Shown here piece after piece: positions 9,301 to 17,666 of a stretch of DNA of 53,012 bases; position 1 is the stretch's first letter; each line of letters begins with the position of its first letter. The position numbers were made by a program, and so were the translations under genes. Location of the stretch: contig JAJFUB010000028.1 in assembly GCA_021372615.1 (NCBI GenBank), positions 1 to 53,012 of the forward strand. The letters run 5' to 3'. The notes under the pieces are model-generated. The model did no database searches. It was given only the letters and a program-made list of their open reading frames with translations, and was not told where the DNA came from. This DNA comes from a bacterium (GTDB lineage Bacteria > Armatimonadota > Zipacnadia > Zipacnadales > UBA11051).

Positions 9301-9329
9301 CGAGACGAATACTGTATGATTACGTCTCG
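9301..9329 (+). promoter_or_regulatory. Operator-like dyad around a TATGAT -10
   Basis: A perfect 7-bp inverted repeat, CGAGACG (9301-9307) and CGTCTCG (9323-9329), encloses TATGAT (9315-9320). Half-sites at equal distance around a candidate -10 are what a dimeric repressor would bind. No good -35 was found 16-18 bases upstream, so the promoter itself is uncertain. The hybrid histidine kinase gene starts 30 bases downstream. Confidence 0.45.
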
Positions 9330-9358
9330 GACCCGGTCGTGCCAGGAATGTGAACACC

Positions 9359-11428
9359 ATGCGCGATGTCGCCCCCGACGAGCCGCAACTCCCCCGCTCT
9401 GTCTGCAGCCCGGCAGCAGCCGCTGCGCGGTACCAGCCCGACCTGCCGACGCACCTGACCTCGCTGCTGGACGTGCTGGAGACCGAGTTGGGGCAGCTGG
9501 TGGGGTCTGTGGGGGCCGATGCGGCCGGAGTACACCTGGTTGAGGACGATGTGGCCCCGCCGTTGCGCCTGTGCGCGCAGCAGGGCCTGTCTACCCAGGA
9601 AGAGCGCCAGGCAGCCCTGGCCCCCCTCGAAGGCAGTCTCGTCGGCCACTGTGTGTGTAGCCGGACGTCCGTCACGCGGTGCGCCGACGATGCCGACGAG
9701 CCGGCCGCTGCCGTGTGGGAGAGCAGCCACCACGTCTTTGCCGCCGAGCCCCTGCGTGCGGATGATGTGGTGCTGGGAGCGCTGTGGTGTTTCTCGCGGC
9801 AGGGGCGACTGGCCCCCGGGGCCGACGTCGTGCTGGGGCTGGTGGCCCATCACATCGCCGAACTCGTCCTGCGACACTTCCTGCTCCAGCAGGTCACCAC
9901 CGAGCGCCGCGAATATGAGCAGCTTGCCGACCACCTGCGCGACACCATCTGGACGCTGGAGCTGGAGCCGGAGCAGCGCACGGTGCTGGTCTCGGGCGGC
10001 GTGGTCGGCCTGACCGGCTACACCCCGCAGGACTTCGCTGACAGGCCGGAGTTGTGGGGCGAGATCATCTACCCCGATGACCGGCCCCAGGCACTCACCG
10101 AGTGGCGGCGCGCCATCGCCGACGGCGATTCCGAGCTGCACCAGCGGGTGCGCATCGTGCGCCAGGACGGCGAGATCCGCTGGGCCCACACCCGCGGGCA
10201 CATCGTGCGCGAGGGTGACGCGCTGCGGTTCTACGGTCTGACCACGGACGTGACCGACCACGTGCGGCTGGAGGAGAAGGTGCGGCGGGCCGACCGGCTC
10301 TCCGCCGTGGGGATGCTCGCGGGCGGCATCGCCCATGAGTACAACAACCTGCACTTCGCGATCCTGGGCACGCTGGACCTGCTGCTGATGCGGGACGACC
10401 TGGATGCAGGGACGCGCCAGCACATCAACCGCGTCCGCGAGGCTGCCGAGCGTGCCTCGGAGATCACCACCAAGCTCGTCGCCTTCGCCCGGGGGGGCAG
10501 TGGCGGGCGTGAGGACCTCGACGTGTCCGAACTGGTGGACTCCGCGCTCACCCTGGTCGAGCGCGAGTTCAGCACCATGGGCATTCAGGTCGAGATCATG
10601 CAGTCGCCGCTGCCGCTGCGCGTGCACGGCAACCGCGCGGAGTTGGGCCAAGCACTTATCAACCTGGTCATCAACGCCCAGCAAGCCATGCACGACCGCC
10701 CCACCAAGCGCCTGACGATCGCTACCGGCCTGGACGACGATGGGCGCATCTTCATCAGCGTCGCGGACACCGGCCACGGCGTGGCCCCCGAGAACCTCCC
10801 CCGGCTGTTCGATCCCTTCTTCACCACCAAGGGCGCCGCCGGGTCGTGGCTGGAGGGGCGCGCCGCTGCGGACGCCTTCCTGCCCGGGCGCGGCCTGGGT
10901 CTGAGCGTGGCTCAGACCATCGTCCACGAGCACGGCGGGGACATCGAGGTGGAGAGCGAGGTCGGCTGCGGCACCAAGTTCACGGTCTACCTGCCGGCGC
11001 CGGGCCTGTCGGAGACCCTCCCCGTCGCCGACAAGCCCTTCCGGCGGCCCGAGAGCGGGCGCATCCTCATCGCCGATGACGAGGAGCCGGTACGGGAAGT
11101 GTGTCGGGAGTTGCTCGAGCGCCTTGGCTACGAGGTGGCCGAGGCGGCCGGCGGCGCCGAGGCGCTGCAGCTGCTGATCGGCAGCCCCTTTGACCTGGTG
11201 CTGGTGGACCTGCAGATGCCGGACATGGAGGGGCTGGAGCTGATCCGGCGCATCAACGCGATCCCGGCCGACCGGCGGCCCGCCAAGCTCATCATCACCG
11301 GGAACATTGACGAGGTCCCCCCGGAGACCTGCGCCGACCTGGGCATCTCCGGCCTGCTGCAAAAGCGCGCCAATCTCAGTGAGCTGGTCAGCAAGGTGCA
11401 ACTGGCGCTCGCGGCCCGGCAGCCCTAG
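9359..11428 (+). CDS. Hybrid sensor histidine kinase with receiver domain
   Basis: A 689-residue soluble signalling protein with no membrane segment. Order: N-terminal GAF-like region (~20-180), PAS domain (~190-305, ending FYGLTTDVTDHV), HisKA with phospho-acceptor His326 in GGIAHEYNN, HATPase (N-box NLVINAQQAM, G-box ISVADTGHGV, then GRGLGLSVAQ), and a C-terminal receiver with Asp617 in LVDLQMPD. The ATP lid carries an extra ~10 residues (around SWLEGRAAADAF) between FFTTKG and GRGLGLS. Start: ATG 9359 sits 11 bases after AGGA; the in-frame GTG at 9350 is only 2 bases from it. No partner regulator is adjacent. The signal is unknown. Confidence 0.9.
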   Translation: MRDVAPDEPQLPRSVCSPAAAAARYQPDLPTHLTSLLDVLETELGQLVGSVGADAAGVHLVEDDVAPPLRLCAQQGLSTQEERQAALAPLEGSLVGHCVCSRTSVTRCADDADEPAAAVWESSHHVFAAEPLRADDVVLGALWCFSRQGRLAPGADVVLGLVAHHIAELVLRHFLLQQVTTERREYEQLADHLRDTIWTLELEPEQRTVLVSGGVVGLTGYTPQDFADRPELWGEIIYPDDRPQALTEWRRAIADGDSELHQRVRIVRQDGEIRWAHTRGHIVREGDALRFYGLTTDVTDHVRLEEKVRRADRLSAVGMLAGGIAHEYNNLHFAILGTLDLLLMRDDLDAGTRQHINRVREAAERASEITTKLVAFARGGSGGREDLDVSELVDSALTLVEREFSTMGIQVEIMQSPLPLRVHGNRAELGQALINLVINAQQAMHDRPTKRLTIATGLDDDGRIFISVADTGHGVAPENLPRLFDPFFTTKGAAGSWLEGRAAADAFLPGRGLGLSVAQTIVHEHGGDIEVESEVGCGTKFTVYLPAPGLSETLPVADKPFRRPESGRILIADDEEPVREVCRELLERLGYEVAEAAGGAEALQLLIGSPFDLVLVDLQMPDMEGLELIRRINAIPADRRPAKLIITGNIDEVPPETCADLGISGLLQKRANLSELVSKVQLALAARQP

Positions 11429-11455
11429 CGGCGCGCCTGATCGCGCGATTCGGGG

Positions 11456-11485
11456 TTGACAGGCCCTCCCCGTTTTCCGTTTACT
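11456..11485 (+). promoter_or_regulatory. Sigma-70-type promoter for the symporter gene
   Basis: TTGACA (11456-11461) is a perfect -35. After 18 bases comes TTTACT (11480-11485) as a -10. Transcription would start near 11492, giving a leader of about 40 bases before the ATG at 11532. Confidence 0.6.
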
Positions 11486-11531
11486 GTGTGTGCCTCTGCG
11501 CTCCAACCCCCGCTGCTTCGGAGCTTCGCAC

Positions 11532-13127
11532 ATGGACGCCCTTCAGCAACTGCAGGTCCACACCAACTTCAGCGTCGCCGACTGGGCAATCGTCATCGCC
11601 TTCCTGGTGGCCTCCACCATCGCCGGCATGTGGGCGATGAAGTACATCCGCGACATGGATGACTATGTGGTGGCCGGGCGCTCGGTGCGCACCTACCTGG
11701 GTGTGGCCTCGATGATCGCCGCCGAACTGGGCCTCGTCACGGTCATGTACTCGGCCCAGATGGGTTTCACCAGCGCCTTCGCCGCCTTCTCGGTGGCGGT
11801 GTTGGCGGCAATCGCCGGGCTGATTGTCGGACAGACCGGCTTCATCGTGGTGCCCCTGCGCCGCCTGGGCATCATGACCATCCCCGAGTTCTATGAGCGG
11901 CGCTTCAGCCGCGGCCTGCGCATCTTCGGCGGCCTCATCCTGGCGGCCTCGGGCATCCTGAACATGGGCATGTTCCTCAAGGCCGACGCCATGTTCGTCA
12001 CCAGCGTCGTCGGCATGAACGACGACAACACGCTCAAGTGGGCCATGACTCTGATCCTGCTCCTGGTGCTGATGTACACCACCGTCGGGGGCATGATCTC
12101 CGTCGTCTTCACCGACTACCTGCAGTACACCGTGATGTCCATAGGCATGATCGTCACCAGCGTCATCCTGATGATGCATTTCGGCTGGAACGGCATCCTG
12201 GTCAACGTGCAGCAGATCACCGGCGACAAGGGTTTCAACCCCCTGACTGCCGATGGCATCGGTCCGACGTACCTCGTCTGGATGCTGTTCCTGGGCTTCA
12301 TCAGCGCCTGCGTCTGGCAGACTTCCGTCATGCGGGCGACGTCGGCCGAGACGGAGAAGGTCGTGCGCAACACCTACTCGTGGGGCTCCATCGGCTTCCT
12401 GGTACGCTTCATCGTCCCGTACTTCTGGGGCATCTGCGCCCTGGTCTTCGTCTTCAGCAACCCGCAGCTGCGCGAGATCCTGCTGGGCCTCAAGGCCGCC
12501 GTCGCCGCCGATCCGGAGAACACGAAGGCGGCGGGCGAGTTGGGCACCTTCCAGTTGCGGGCCATGCCCATCGCGCTGAGCACCATCATGCCGGTGGGGT
12601 TCATCGGCTTGCTGACCGCCGGCATGCTGGCGGCGGCCATGTCCACCTACAACACGTACCTGCACACTTGGAGCGCGGTGCTCACGCAGGACTTCGTCGC
12701 CCCCCTGTGCGGCAACCGCCTCGGCAGCCGGGCCCGGATCAACATCGCCCGCGCCATCATGTGCCTGATCGCGTTCTTCCTGCTCGTCTGGGGGCTGTGG
12801 TACCCGCTAGCCGAGCGCCTGTGGGACTACATGGCGCTCACGGGGGCGGTCTACTTCACCGGCGCCTTCGCCGTGCTGGTGTGTGGGATCTACTGGAAGA
12901 AGGCCAGTCGCGCCGGAGCCTATGCGGCCTTCGCCAGCGGCTTCCTGATGCTGCTGGAGCTGGGGCCGATCAAGTCGGCTCTCACCGGGGCCGGCGTGCC
13001 CGTCCCCAAGATCGAGATCCTGGGGCTGGTCGTCGGGGCCCTGGCGCTGATACTGATGGTGGTGGTATCGCTGCTTGTGCCTGACGACTCCGCCCCTGCC
13101 GTACCGGATGACGAGGAGGTGGCCTGA
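11532..13127 (+). CDS. Sodium:solute symporter (SSS) family permease
   Basis: A 531-residue inner-membrane transporter, probably Na+-coupled. About 13 hydrophobic segments are visible, beginning WAIVIAFLVASTIAGMWAMK. Family landmarks follow: DDYVVAGRSVRTY, a long glycine/serine-rich helix, and PEFYERRFSRGLRIFGGL. A C-terminal pair of helices ends at VVVSLLVP. The solute is unknown. Start ATG at 11532-11534 is preceded by CGGAG with 8 bases of spacing; in-frame codons reach upstream to 11490 but overlap the promoter. A 70-residue membrane protein begins 2 bases after the stop, so the pair is one operon. Neighbouring glycan-degradation genes suggest a sugar or sugar acid, by inference. Confidence 0.92.
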   Translation: MDALQQLQVHTNFSVADWAIVIAFLVASTIAGMWAMKYIRDMDDYVVAGRSVRTYLGVASMIAAELGLVTVMYSAQMGFTSAFAAFSVAVLAAIAGLIVGQTGFIVVPLRRLGIMTIPEFYERRFSRGLRIFGGLILAASGILNMGMFLKADAMFVTSVVGMNDDNTLKWAMTLILLLVLMYTTVGGMISVVFTDYLQYTVMSIGMIVTSVILMMHFGWNGILVNVQQITGDKGFNPLTADGIGPTYLVWMLFLGFISACVWQTSVMRATSAETEKVVRNTYSWGSIGFLVRFIVPYFWGICALVFVFSNPQLREILLGLKAAVAADPENTKAAGELGTFQLRAMPIALSTIMPVGFIGLLTAGMLAAAMSTYNTYLHTWSAVLTQDFVAPLCGNRLGSRARINIARAIMCLIAFFLLVWGLWYPLAERLWDYMALTGAVYFTGAFAVLVCGIYWKKASRAGAYAAFASGFLMLLELGPIKSALTGAGVPVPKIEILGLVVGALALILMVVVSLLVPDDSAPAVPDDEEVA

Positions 13128-13129
13128 CC

Positions 13130-13342
13130 GTGACTGACTTCTGGATGTCACTTTGGACCTACATCTGGTTCATCAGCCTGGGCGTGTTCAGTATCCTGTC
13201 CATCCTGGTCATCATCTTCGGCGGGTACGATCTGGGGGCGCTGCTGCAGTCACTGCGCAGGCGCCATCTGGAGGCGACTACCACCGAGGAGGAGATCTAT
13301 CTGGAAGAGCCGGCTATCCCACCGGCGCCGCCGGCGCCGTAG
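13130..13342 (+). CDS. Small membrane protein paired with SSS symporter
   Basis: A 70-residue protein with one strong membrane segment (about residues 10-32, IWFISLGVFSILSILVIIFG) and a YDLGALLQSL motif. A charged tail ends in alanine/proline repeats. GTG start at 13130-13132 with GAGGAGGTGG 7 bases upstream, inside the end of the symporter gene. Small partner proteins encoded directly after SSS permeases are known. This one is most simply an accessory or stabilising subunit of the upstream transporter. Its last 29 bases overlap the convergent gene at 13314-13523. Confidence 0.75.
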   Translation: MTDFWMSLWTYIWFISLGVFSILSILVIIFGGYDLGALLQSLRRRHLEATTTEEEIYLEEPAIPPAPPAP

Positions 13343-13523
13343 CCAGCGCCTCGCGGAGGCGGCGAATGAGGTCCTCCACCGTATCCAGGCGCTCTTCCAG
13401 CCTGTGCCGGTAGGCCCGCTTGTCGGTGTGGCGCACCTCGGCCGGCAACTCGCGCCGCTCACGCTCCAGCAGGTCCAGCACGATCTCCCATTCCTGGTCT
13501 GACAGCACCAGCTTGTCGAGCAT
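13314..13523 (-). CDS. Small conserved-looking hypothetical protein
   Basis: A 69-residue, highly charged helical protein (LSDQEWEIVLDLLERERREL, then a RHTDKRAYRHRLEERLD segment). It is too regular and polar to be a random antisense frame. ATG at 13521-13523 follows AGGTGAGG; an in-frame GTG 9 bases further upstream is possible. It is convergent to, and overlaps by 29 bases, the small symporter partner gene. Function unknown. Confidence 0.6.
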   Translation of the reverse strand: MLDKLVLSDQEWEIVLDLLERERRELPAEVRHTDKRAYRHRLEERLDTVEDLIRRLREALATAPAAPVG

Positions 13524-13561
13524 GGTCCTCACCTGAGGACGCCATCGTCATCCTCATTGTA

Positions 13562-13588
13562 TGTATAGTCATTCCCGTGGACGGTCAA
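13562..13588 (-). promoter_or_regulatory. Possible promoter for the small gene at 13314-13523
   Basis: On the minus strand TTGACC (13583-13588) is followed after 15 bases by TATACA (13562-13567), within TATACATACAAT. The spacing is short, and an alternative -10 (TACAAT) would be too far. The A/T-rich patch is distinctive in this GC-rich region, but the call is tentative. Confidence 0.35.
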
Positions 13589-13617
13589 ACGCCCGGCGTC
13601 CCCCTACCGCCGGGCGT
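13589..13617 (-). terminator. Hairpin after the ADP-ribosylglycohydrolase-like gene
   Basis: Perfect 10-bp inverted repeat (ACGCCCGGCG at 13589-13598, its complement at 13608-13617) with a 9-base loop, 32 bases past the stop of the gene at 13650-14963. On the minus strand it is followed by TTTG. The U tract is short, so it may be a weak or factor-assisted terminator. Confidence 0.5.
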
Positions 13618-13649
13618 CACTCCCGCAGTCCGTCCCCAATCGCCGGTCC

Positions 13650-14963
13650 CTAACTCAGCACCTTCTCCGCCATCTCCACGGAACGCTGCGCCAGGTCGCT
13701 GATGCGGTTGACATTGAAGCCGTCTATGGCGCTGTGCAGCGTGTCGCCCAGCGGCTCTGTCCACTTCGCCGGCAGCGCCCGCGCCCCCAGCAGCGCCCCC
13801 ATCACCGACCCCGCCGTCGCGCCGTTGCAGTCGGTGTCCAGGCCCCCCGTCACCGCGATGCAGATGGCCTTCGTGAAGTCCCCGCCGCTGTGCAGCAGGC
13901 CCATCAGCACCAGGCAGGCGTTGTTGATCGTGTGGACCGGGTGGTAGTGGCCATACTTGGCCATCACCTGGTCCCAGGTCGCCTCCCACGGGCCCTCACC
14001 GCACCAGGCGAGCATGTCGCGCACCGCCTCGGCCAGGCGGCACCGGGCCGGGATCTCGCTCAGCGCCACCTCGATCGCCGCGTGGAGGTCGTCCATCGCC
14101 AGACATGCCGCAATCAGCGCCGCGAAGAACATCTCGCCATAGATGCCATTCTTGGTGTGGGAGATCGAGGCGTCGCGCCAGGCGAAGTCGGCGGCCCGCT
14201 CCGGCCACCCGGCGGCGCCATAGCCGAAGCCGTCAGCCCGGATCTGCGCTCCGATCCACTCGCGGTACGGGTTCATCACGACCGCCGAATCCGGCGGCCA
14301 CACGTCGTTCACCAGGTTGCGGTAGGCCACGCGCTCGGCGGTGTAGGTCTTGTGGTACGGCAGGCGCAGCAGCCACTCCTGGGCCACGTGCCGCGGCCCG
14401 AACTGCGGGCCGTGGGCCTCCAGGATGTGCAGCCCCAGCACGGTGTAGTCGGTGTCGTCGTCGCGCACGCCGTGGGTGATGTTGCCTCGCAGGCACTCAT
14501 GGTAGCTCGGATGCCACTTGAGCCCTTCGGGGAGGTCCTCGACGGGCGGGAAGTAGTTGTCCAGCGGCAGGGCGTCGGCCGCCTGCAGCAGCTTCTCGAT
14601 GTTCGCGCGCGGCCAGCCCTCCACCGGCTTGCCCAACATGCAGCCGGCGCAGCGGCCCAGCCACGCGCCCAGCATCCGGTCCTGCAGCATATCCCCGTCG
14701 GCCAGCGGCAGCCGTCGCGGCCCGGCCGGACGCTCGGCCTGGATCTCGGGGAGGGTCGAGGGCTCCACGTAGGGCGTCTGCAGCTCCTCCTGCGCGACGA
14801 CGGCCTCGCGCCAGAAGACCTCGAGGGCCTCCGCCTGCATCGCCTCGTCCTGCTCCCCGGCCAGCTTCAGGGCCCGAGCCAGCTCCACGGTGCGGGCGCC
14901 CTCCTCGGCCAGTTGCGTCAGCTCCGCGGCCGCCAGATTCCTCTGCTCCTGCAGTGATGGCAT
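13650..14963 (-). CDS. ADP-ribosylglycohydrolase family protein
   Basis: A 437-residue protein of the DraG/ARH fold, which removes ADP-ribose from proteins or small molecules using two Mg2+ ions. Metal-binding signatures are present at both ends: RDDDTDYT in the middle and GGLDTDCNGATAGSVMGALL near the C-terminus. The region beginning DRMLGAWLGRCAGCMLGKPV is the standard N-terminal core. About 95 helical residues precede it and may be a separate cap. Start ATG at 14961-14963 follows GAGAGAGGGA; the frame stays open further upstream, but that part is poor coding sequence. It is divergent from a prepilin-like gene. Substrate unknown; some relatives in such genomes may act on sugars or nucleosides. 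Confidence 0.87.
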   Translation of the reverse strand: MPSLQEQRNLAAAELTQLAEEGARTVELARALKLAGEQDEAMQAEALEVFWREAVVAQEELQTPYVEPSTLPEIQAERPAGPRRLPLADGDMLQDRMLGAWLGRCAGCMLGKPVEGWPRANIEKLLQAADALPLDNYFPPVEDLPEGLKWHPSYHECLRGNITHGVRDDDTDYTVLGLHILEAHGPQFGPRHVAQEWLLRLPYHKTYTAERVAYRNLVNDVWPPDSAVVMNPYREWIGAQIRADGFGYGAAGWPERAADFAWRDASISHTKNGIYGEMFFAALIAACLAMDDLHAAIEVALSEIPARCRLAEAVRDMLAWCGEGPWEATWDQVMAKYGHYHPVHTINNACLVLMGLLHSGGDFTKAICIAVTGGLDTDCNGATAGSVMGALLGARALPAKWTEPLGDTLHSAIDGFNVNRISDLAQRSVEMAEKVLS

Positions 14964-15161
14964 GGCTCGGTTCCCTCTCTCGTCACCAAGTATCTCCAGG
15001 TGACTGAGGCTATTCGCCGGGGCGGGGCGGCTACCTGCCCAGAGCCATGGCTGTGATCTCGCGCGCGGCGCTGGCATTACATGGGGGCCGCAGTTACAAC
15101 ATGGTAGAAAATGGGTAAACTCAACGGTAAGTCTGTGCGACATCCTCACAGGAGGTACGCT

Positions 15162-15797
15162 ATGAGAACCCGCGGCTTCACACTCATCGAGCTTCTCGTC
15201 GTGATTGCCATCATCGCCATTCTCGCGGCGATCCTGTTCCCTGTCTTCGCCAAAGCCCGCGAGAAGGCCCGCCAGTCAAGCTGCCAAAGCAACTGCAAGC
15301 AGATCGGTCTGGCTGTCATGCAGTACGCCCAGGACTACGACGAGCGCACGCCCAGGCACTGCGACAACGCGGGGGCGTCCGCGAGCGATGACTGCTGGGG
15401 CAAGGTGGTCCAGCCTTACATCAAGAACACGCAGGTGTTCATCTGCCCCTCGGCGTCGGCCAACACGGCGACCGCCGGCAACTACGGCTGGAACATCCGG
15501 GGCTGCGACCAGCGCTCCCTGGGGCAGTTCGCCCATCCGGCCGAGACGATCATGGTCGCCGACCACATCGCTCCGGGTGAGTCGCCGTCGTACAGCGGCG
15601 GCTACATCCGAGCGCCCAACTGCTGCGGCTCGGGCAATCCCCTGACCGGCCAGCAATTCTCCCTGATCTCCTCGCGCCACAATGATGGGGCCAACGTGGC
15701 CTTCACGGACGGCCACGTGAAGTGGTACCACGGCAGCGCGAACAACCAGAACTACGGGGGGCTGCTGGGGACCCAGTACAACTGGAACGACCAGTGA
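15162..15797 (+). CDS. Prepilin-like protein (DUF1559 type)
   Basis: A 211-residue pseudopilin-like exported protein. The first residues MRTRG are the leader; cleavage would occur after the glycine and before [19 protein letters not shown], the N-methylated helix. [13 protein letters not shown] and a pilin-like globular part follow. The C-terminal block [17 protein letters not shown] is the H-x-DG type common in these families. AGGAGGT lies 5-6 bases before the ATG at 15162. No pilus assembly or type II secretion genes adjoin it, so a prepilin peptidase and machinery must be elsewhere. Very similar in plan to 19583-20188. Its role could be a minor pilin or a secreted surface protein. Confidence 0.9.
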   Translation: MRTRGFTLIELLVVIAIIAILAAILFPVFAKAREKARQSSCQSNCKQIGLAVMQYAQDYDERTPRHCDNAGASASDDCWGKVVQPYIKNTQVFICPSASANTATAGNYGWNIRGCDQRSLGQFAHPAETIMVADHIAPGESPSYSGGYIRAPNCCGSGNPLTGQQFSLISSRHNDGANVAFTDGHVKWYHGSANNQNYGGLLGTQYNWNDQ

Positions 15798-15824
15798 GCC
15801 GCCTGGTAGGGTGACGAGTCGTTT

Positions 15825-15853
15825 GAGCCCGTGGGCCAGGTGCCCACGGGCTC
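15825..15853. terminator. Bidirectional hairpin between convergent genes
   Basis: Perfect 12-bp stem (GAGCCCGTGGGC at 15825-15836, complement at 15842-15853) with a 5-base loop. It lies between the convergent prepilin-like and sensor-kinase genes. There is no strong U tract on either side. Position and stability suggest a shared terminator. Confidence 0.6.
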
Positions 15854-15878
15854 TATCACACTGCCTCACCTGTGCTGT

Positions 15879-17666
15879 CTACTTCGTCGCCGCGTCCCCA
15901 TCCCCCGCCGCCGCAGGGAAGAATACGCTGAAGGTCGAGCCCTCCCCCGGCACGCTGTGCACCGTCACCCGCCCGCCGTGCGACTCCATGATGTGCCTGA
16001 CAATGGACAGGCCCAGGCCGGTGCCGCCGGTGGCGCGGTCGCGGGCCTTGTCCACGCGGTAGAAGCGCTCGAAGATGCGCCCCTGGTGCTCGGGGGGGAT
16101 GCCGACGCCCGTGTCGCTGACGGCCAGTTCGTACCCTTCGGGCGCCGCGCGCCCGGTGATCGTGACCAGGCCGCCCCGGGGCGTGTACTTGAGGGCGTTG
16201 TCGGCCAGGTTGAGCAGTACCGTGTGCAGGCCATGGGGGTCGGCCCGCACGATGTCCTCGGCGCCAACGCGCGTCTCCAACGCCAGCCCCTTCTCTTCGG
16301 CCCTCAGACGGAGTTCCTCGACCACCTCGGCCACGGCGGGGGCCACCGCCACCGGCTCAGGCTTCAGCAGTTGCTGGCCGCGCTCCACGCGCGTAAGCAC
16401 CAGCATGTCATCCAGGATGCTGGTCAGTCGGTCCGCCGCCTCGACGATCTGCCCGACGAAGCGCGGGCCGCGCTCCGGGTCGCGCAGCGCCCCCATCTGC
16501 AGGGCCTCGGCCAGCGCCTTGACCCCGGCGGCCGGGGTTCGCAGTTCGTGGCTGGCGTTGGCGACGAACTCCCGCCGCACCTCATCCAGCCGCCGCAGGT
16601 CTGTCACGTCGTGCAGCAGTCCGACGGCCCCCAGCGTCTGGCCCTGGTCATCGTGCAACGGGGTGACGACGGCGGCGAGGCTACGGGGTTCGGGGTAGAG
16701 CACGCGCACCTCGTCATGCAGCACGGCCCCCTGCTCGACGGCCCGCTTGAGCAGGGCGCTCAGGTCGTAGTTGAGGGCGAGTTGCTCGGATGAGCGGCCT
16801 TCGGCCGCCGCCTCATCGGTGCGGAACAGGCGGGCGAACGCCGCATTGACGAACTGGGCGCGTCCGGTGCGGTCCACGATCACCACGGCATCGCTCATCT
16901 GCTGGAGTATGGCCGCATAGTACCGGGATTCGCGCTGCGACGACTGGAGCAGCCGCGCCAGCTCATCCAGGGCCGAGTTGAGCACCGTGCCCAGCTCCGC
17001 CAGCTCCGGCTCGGCCAGTCTCTCCGCGCGCGCGGTCAGGTCGCCCTTGCTCACCCGCCGGGCCACGCGCACCAGGTGCTCCACCGGTGCGGTCAGGTGG
17101 CGCGCCAGCAGCAGCCCCAGCAGCCAGATGGCCGCCAGCGCCGCCGCGAGGGTCGCCAGCAGCGCTCGCTGCAAGCCGGCCTGGGCCGCGTAGACCTCCA
17201 CCAGCGGCCGGGCCAGCCGCAGCACCGGCCCTGCCGCAGCCTCCGGGGTCCCCACGGGGATTGCCACATAGAGCATGTCCATGCGCAGGGTGTGGCTGAA
17301 GCGGATGCTGCTGCCGTGGCCGTAGGCCAGGGCTTGCAGGCGCTCGGGCCGGTCCGCGTGGTTCTCCATGGCACCGGGCTCCTCGCGGCTGTCGGCGAGC
17401 ACGACGCCGTCCGCGGCGATGATTGTCACGCGCGCGCCAATCCGCGCATCGAGGGCTTGCGACCAGGCCTGCAACCCGGTGGCATGTGGCGTGAGGGGCG
17501 GGAGTTGGTCGGCGGCCAGGTGGGCCTGGGTCAGCAGGCTCTCGGTAAGCTGCCGGGTCTCGACCACACGCACCGCCGCATGCAGGTACGCGTATAGCAC
17601 CGCGAGGATGGCCGCCGACCCGAGCGTGACGGCGATGGTGATCTTCCAGCGCAGAGCCAGCTTCAT
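15879..17666 (-). CDS. Membrane sensor histidine kinase (PhoR-like)
   Basis: A 595-residue inner-membrane sensor kinase. Order: first membrane helix (~8-30, ITIAVTLGSAAILAVLYAYL), periplasmic sensor domain (~31-160), second helix (~165-190), HAMP, PAS domain (~250-350), HisKA with phospho-acceptor His373 in NASHELRTP, and HATPase (NLADNALKYTP, DTGVGIP, GTGLGLSIV). The order matches PhoR/WalK-type kinases. Its ATG overlaps the stop of the response regulator gene (17663-17665), so the pair is translationally coupled. Phosphate sensing is suggested by the promoter repeats of the operon but is not proven. Confidence 0.94.
   Translation of the reverse strand: MKLALRWKITIAVTLGSAAILAVLYAYLHAAVRVVETRQLTESLLTQAHLAADQLPPLTPHATGLQAWSQALDARIGARVTIIAADGVVLADSREEPGAMENHADRPERLQALAYGHGSSIRFSHTLRMDMLYVAIPVGTPEAAAGPVLRLARPLVEVYAAQAGLQRALLATLAAALAAIWLLGLLLARHLTAPVEHLVRVARRVSKGDLTARAERLAEPELAELGTVLNSALDELARLLQSSQRESRYYAAILQQMSDAVVIVDRTGRAQFVNAAFARLFRTDEAAAEGRSSEQLALNYDLSALLKRAVEQGAVLHDEVRVLYPEPRSLAAVVTPLHDDQGQTLGAVGLLHDVTDLRRLDEVRREFVANASHELRTPAAGVKALAEALQMGALRDPERGPRFVGQIVEAADRLTSILDDMLVLTRVERGQQLLKPEPVAVAPAVAEVVEELRLRAEEKGLALETRVGAEDIVRADPHGLHTVLLNLADNALKYTPRGGLVTITGRAAPEGYELAVSDTGVGIPPEHQGRIFERFYRVDKARDRATGGTGLGLSIVRHIMESHGGRVTVHSVPGEGSTFSVFFPAAAGDGDAATK

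Noticed and set aside
9320-11533. A 737-codon minus-strand frame opposite the hybrid kinase
   Set aside because: The kinase has all catalytic boxes; the antisense frame shows none.
15094-15121. TTACAA/TAAACT as a promoter for the first prepilin-like gene
   Set aside because: Each element matches consensus at only about half its positions; too weak to call.
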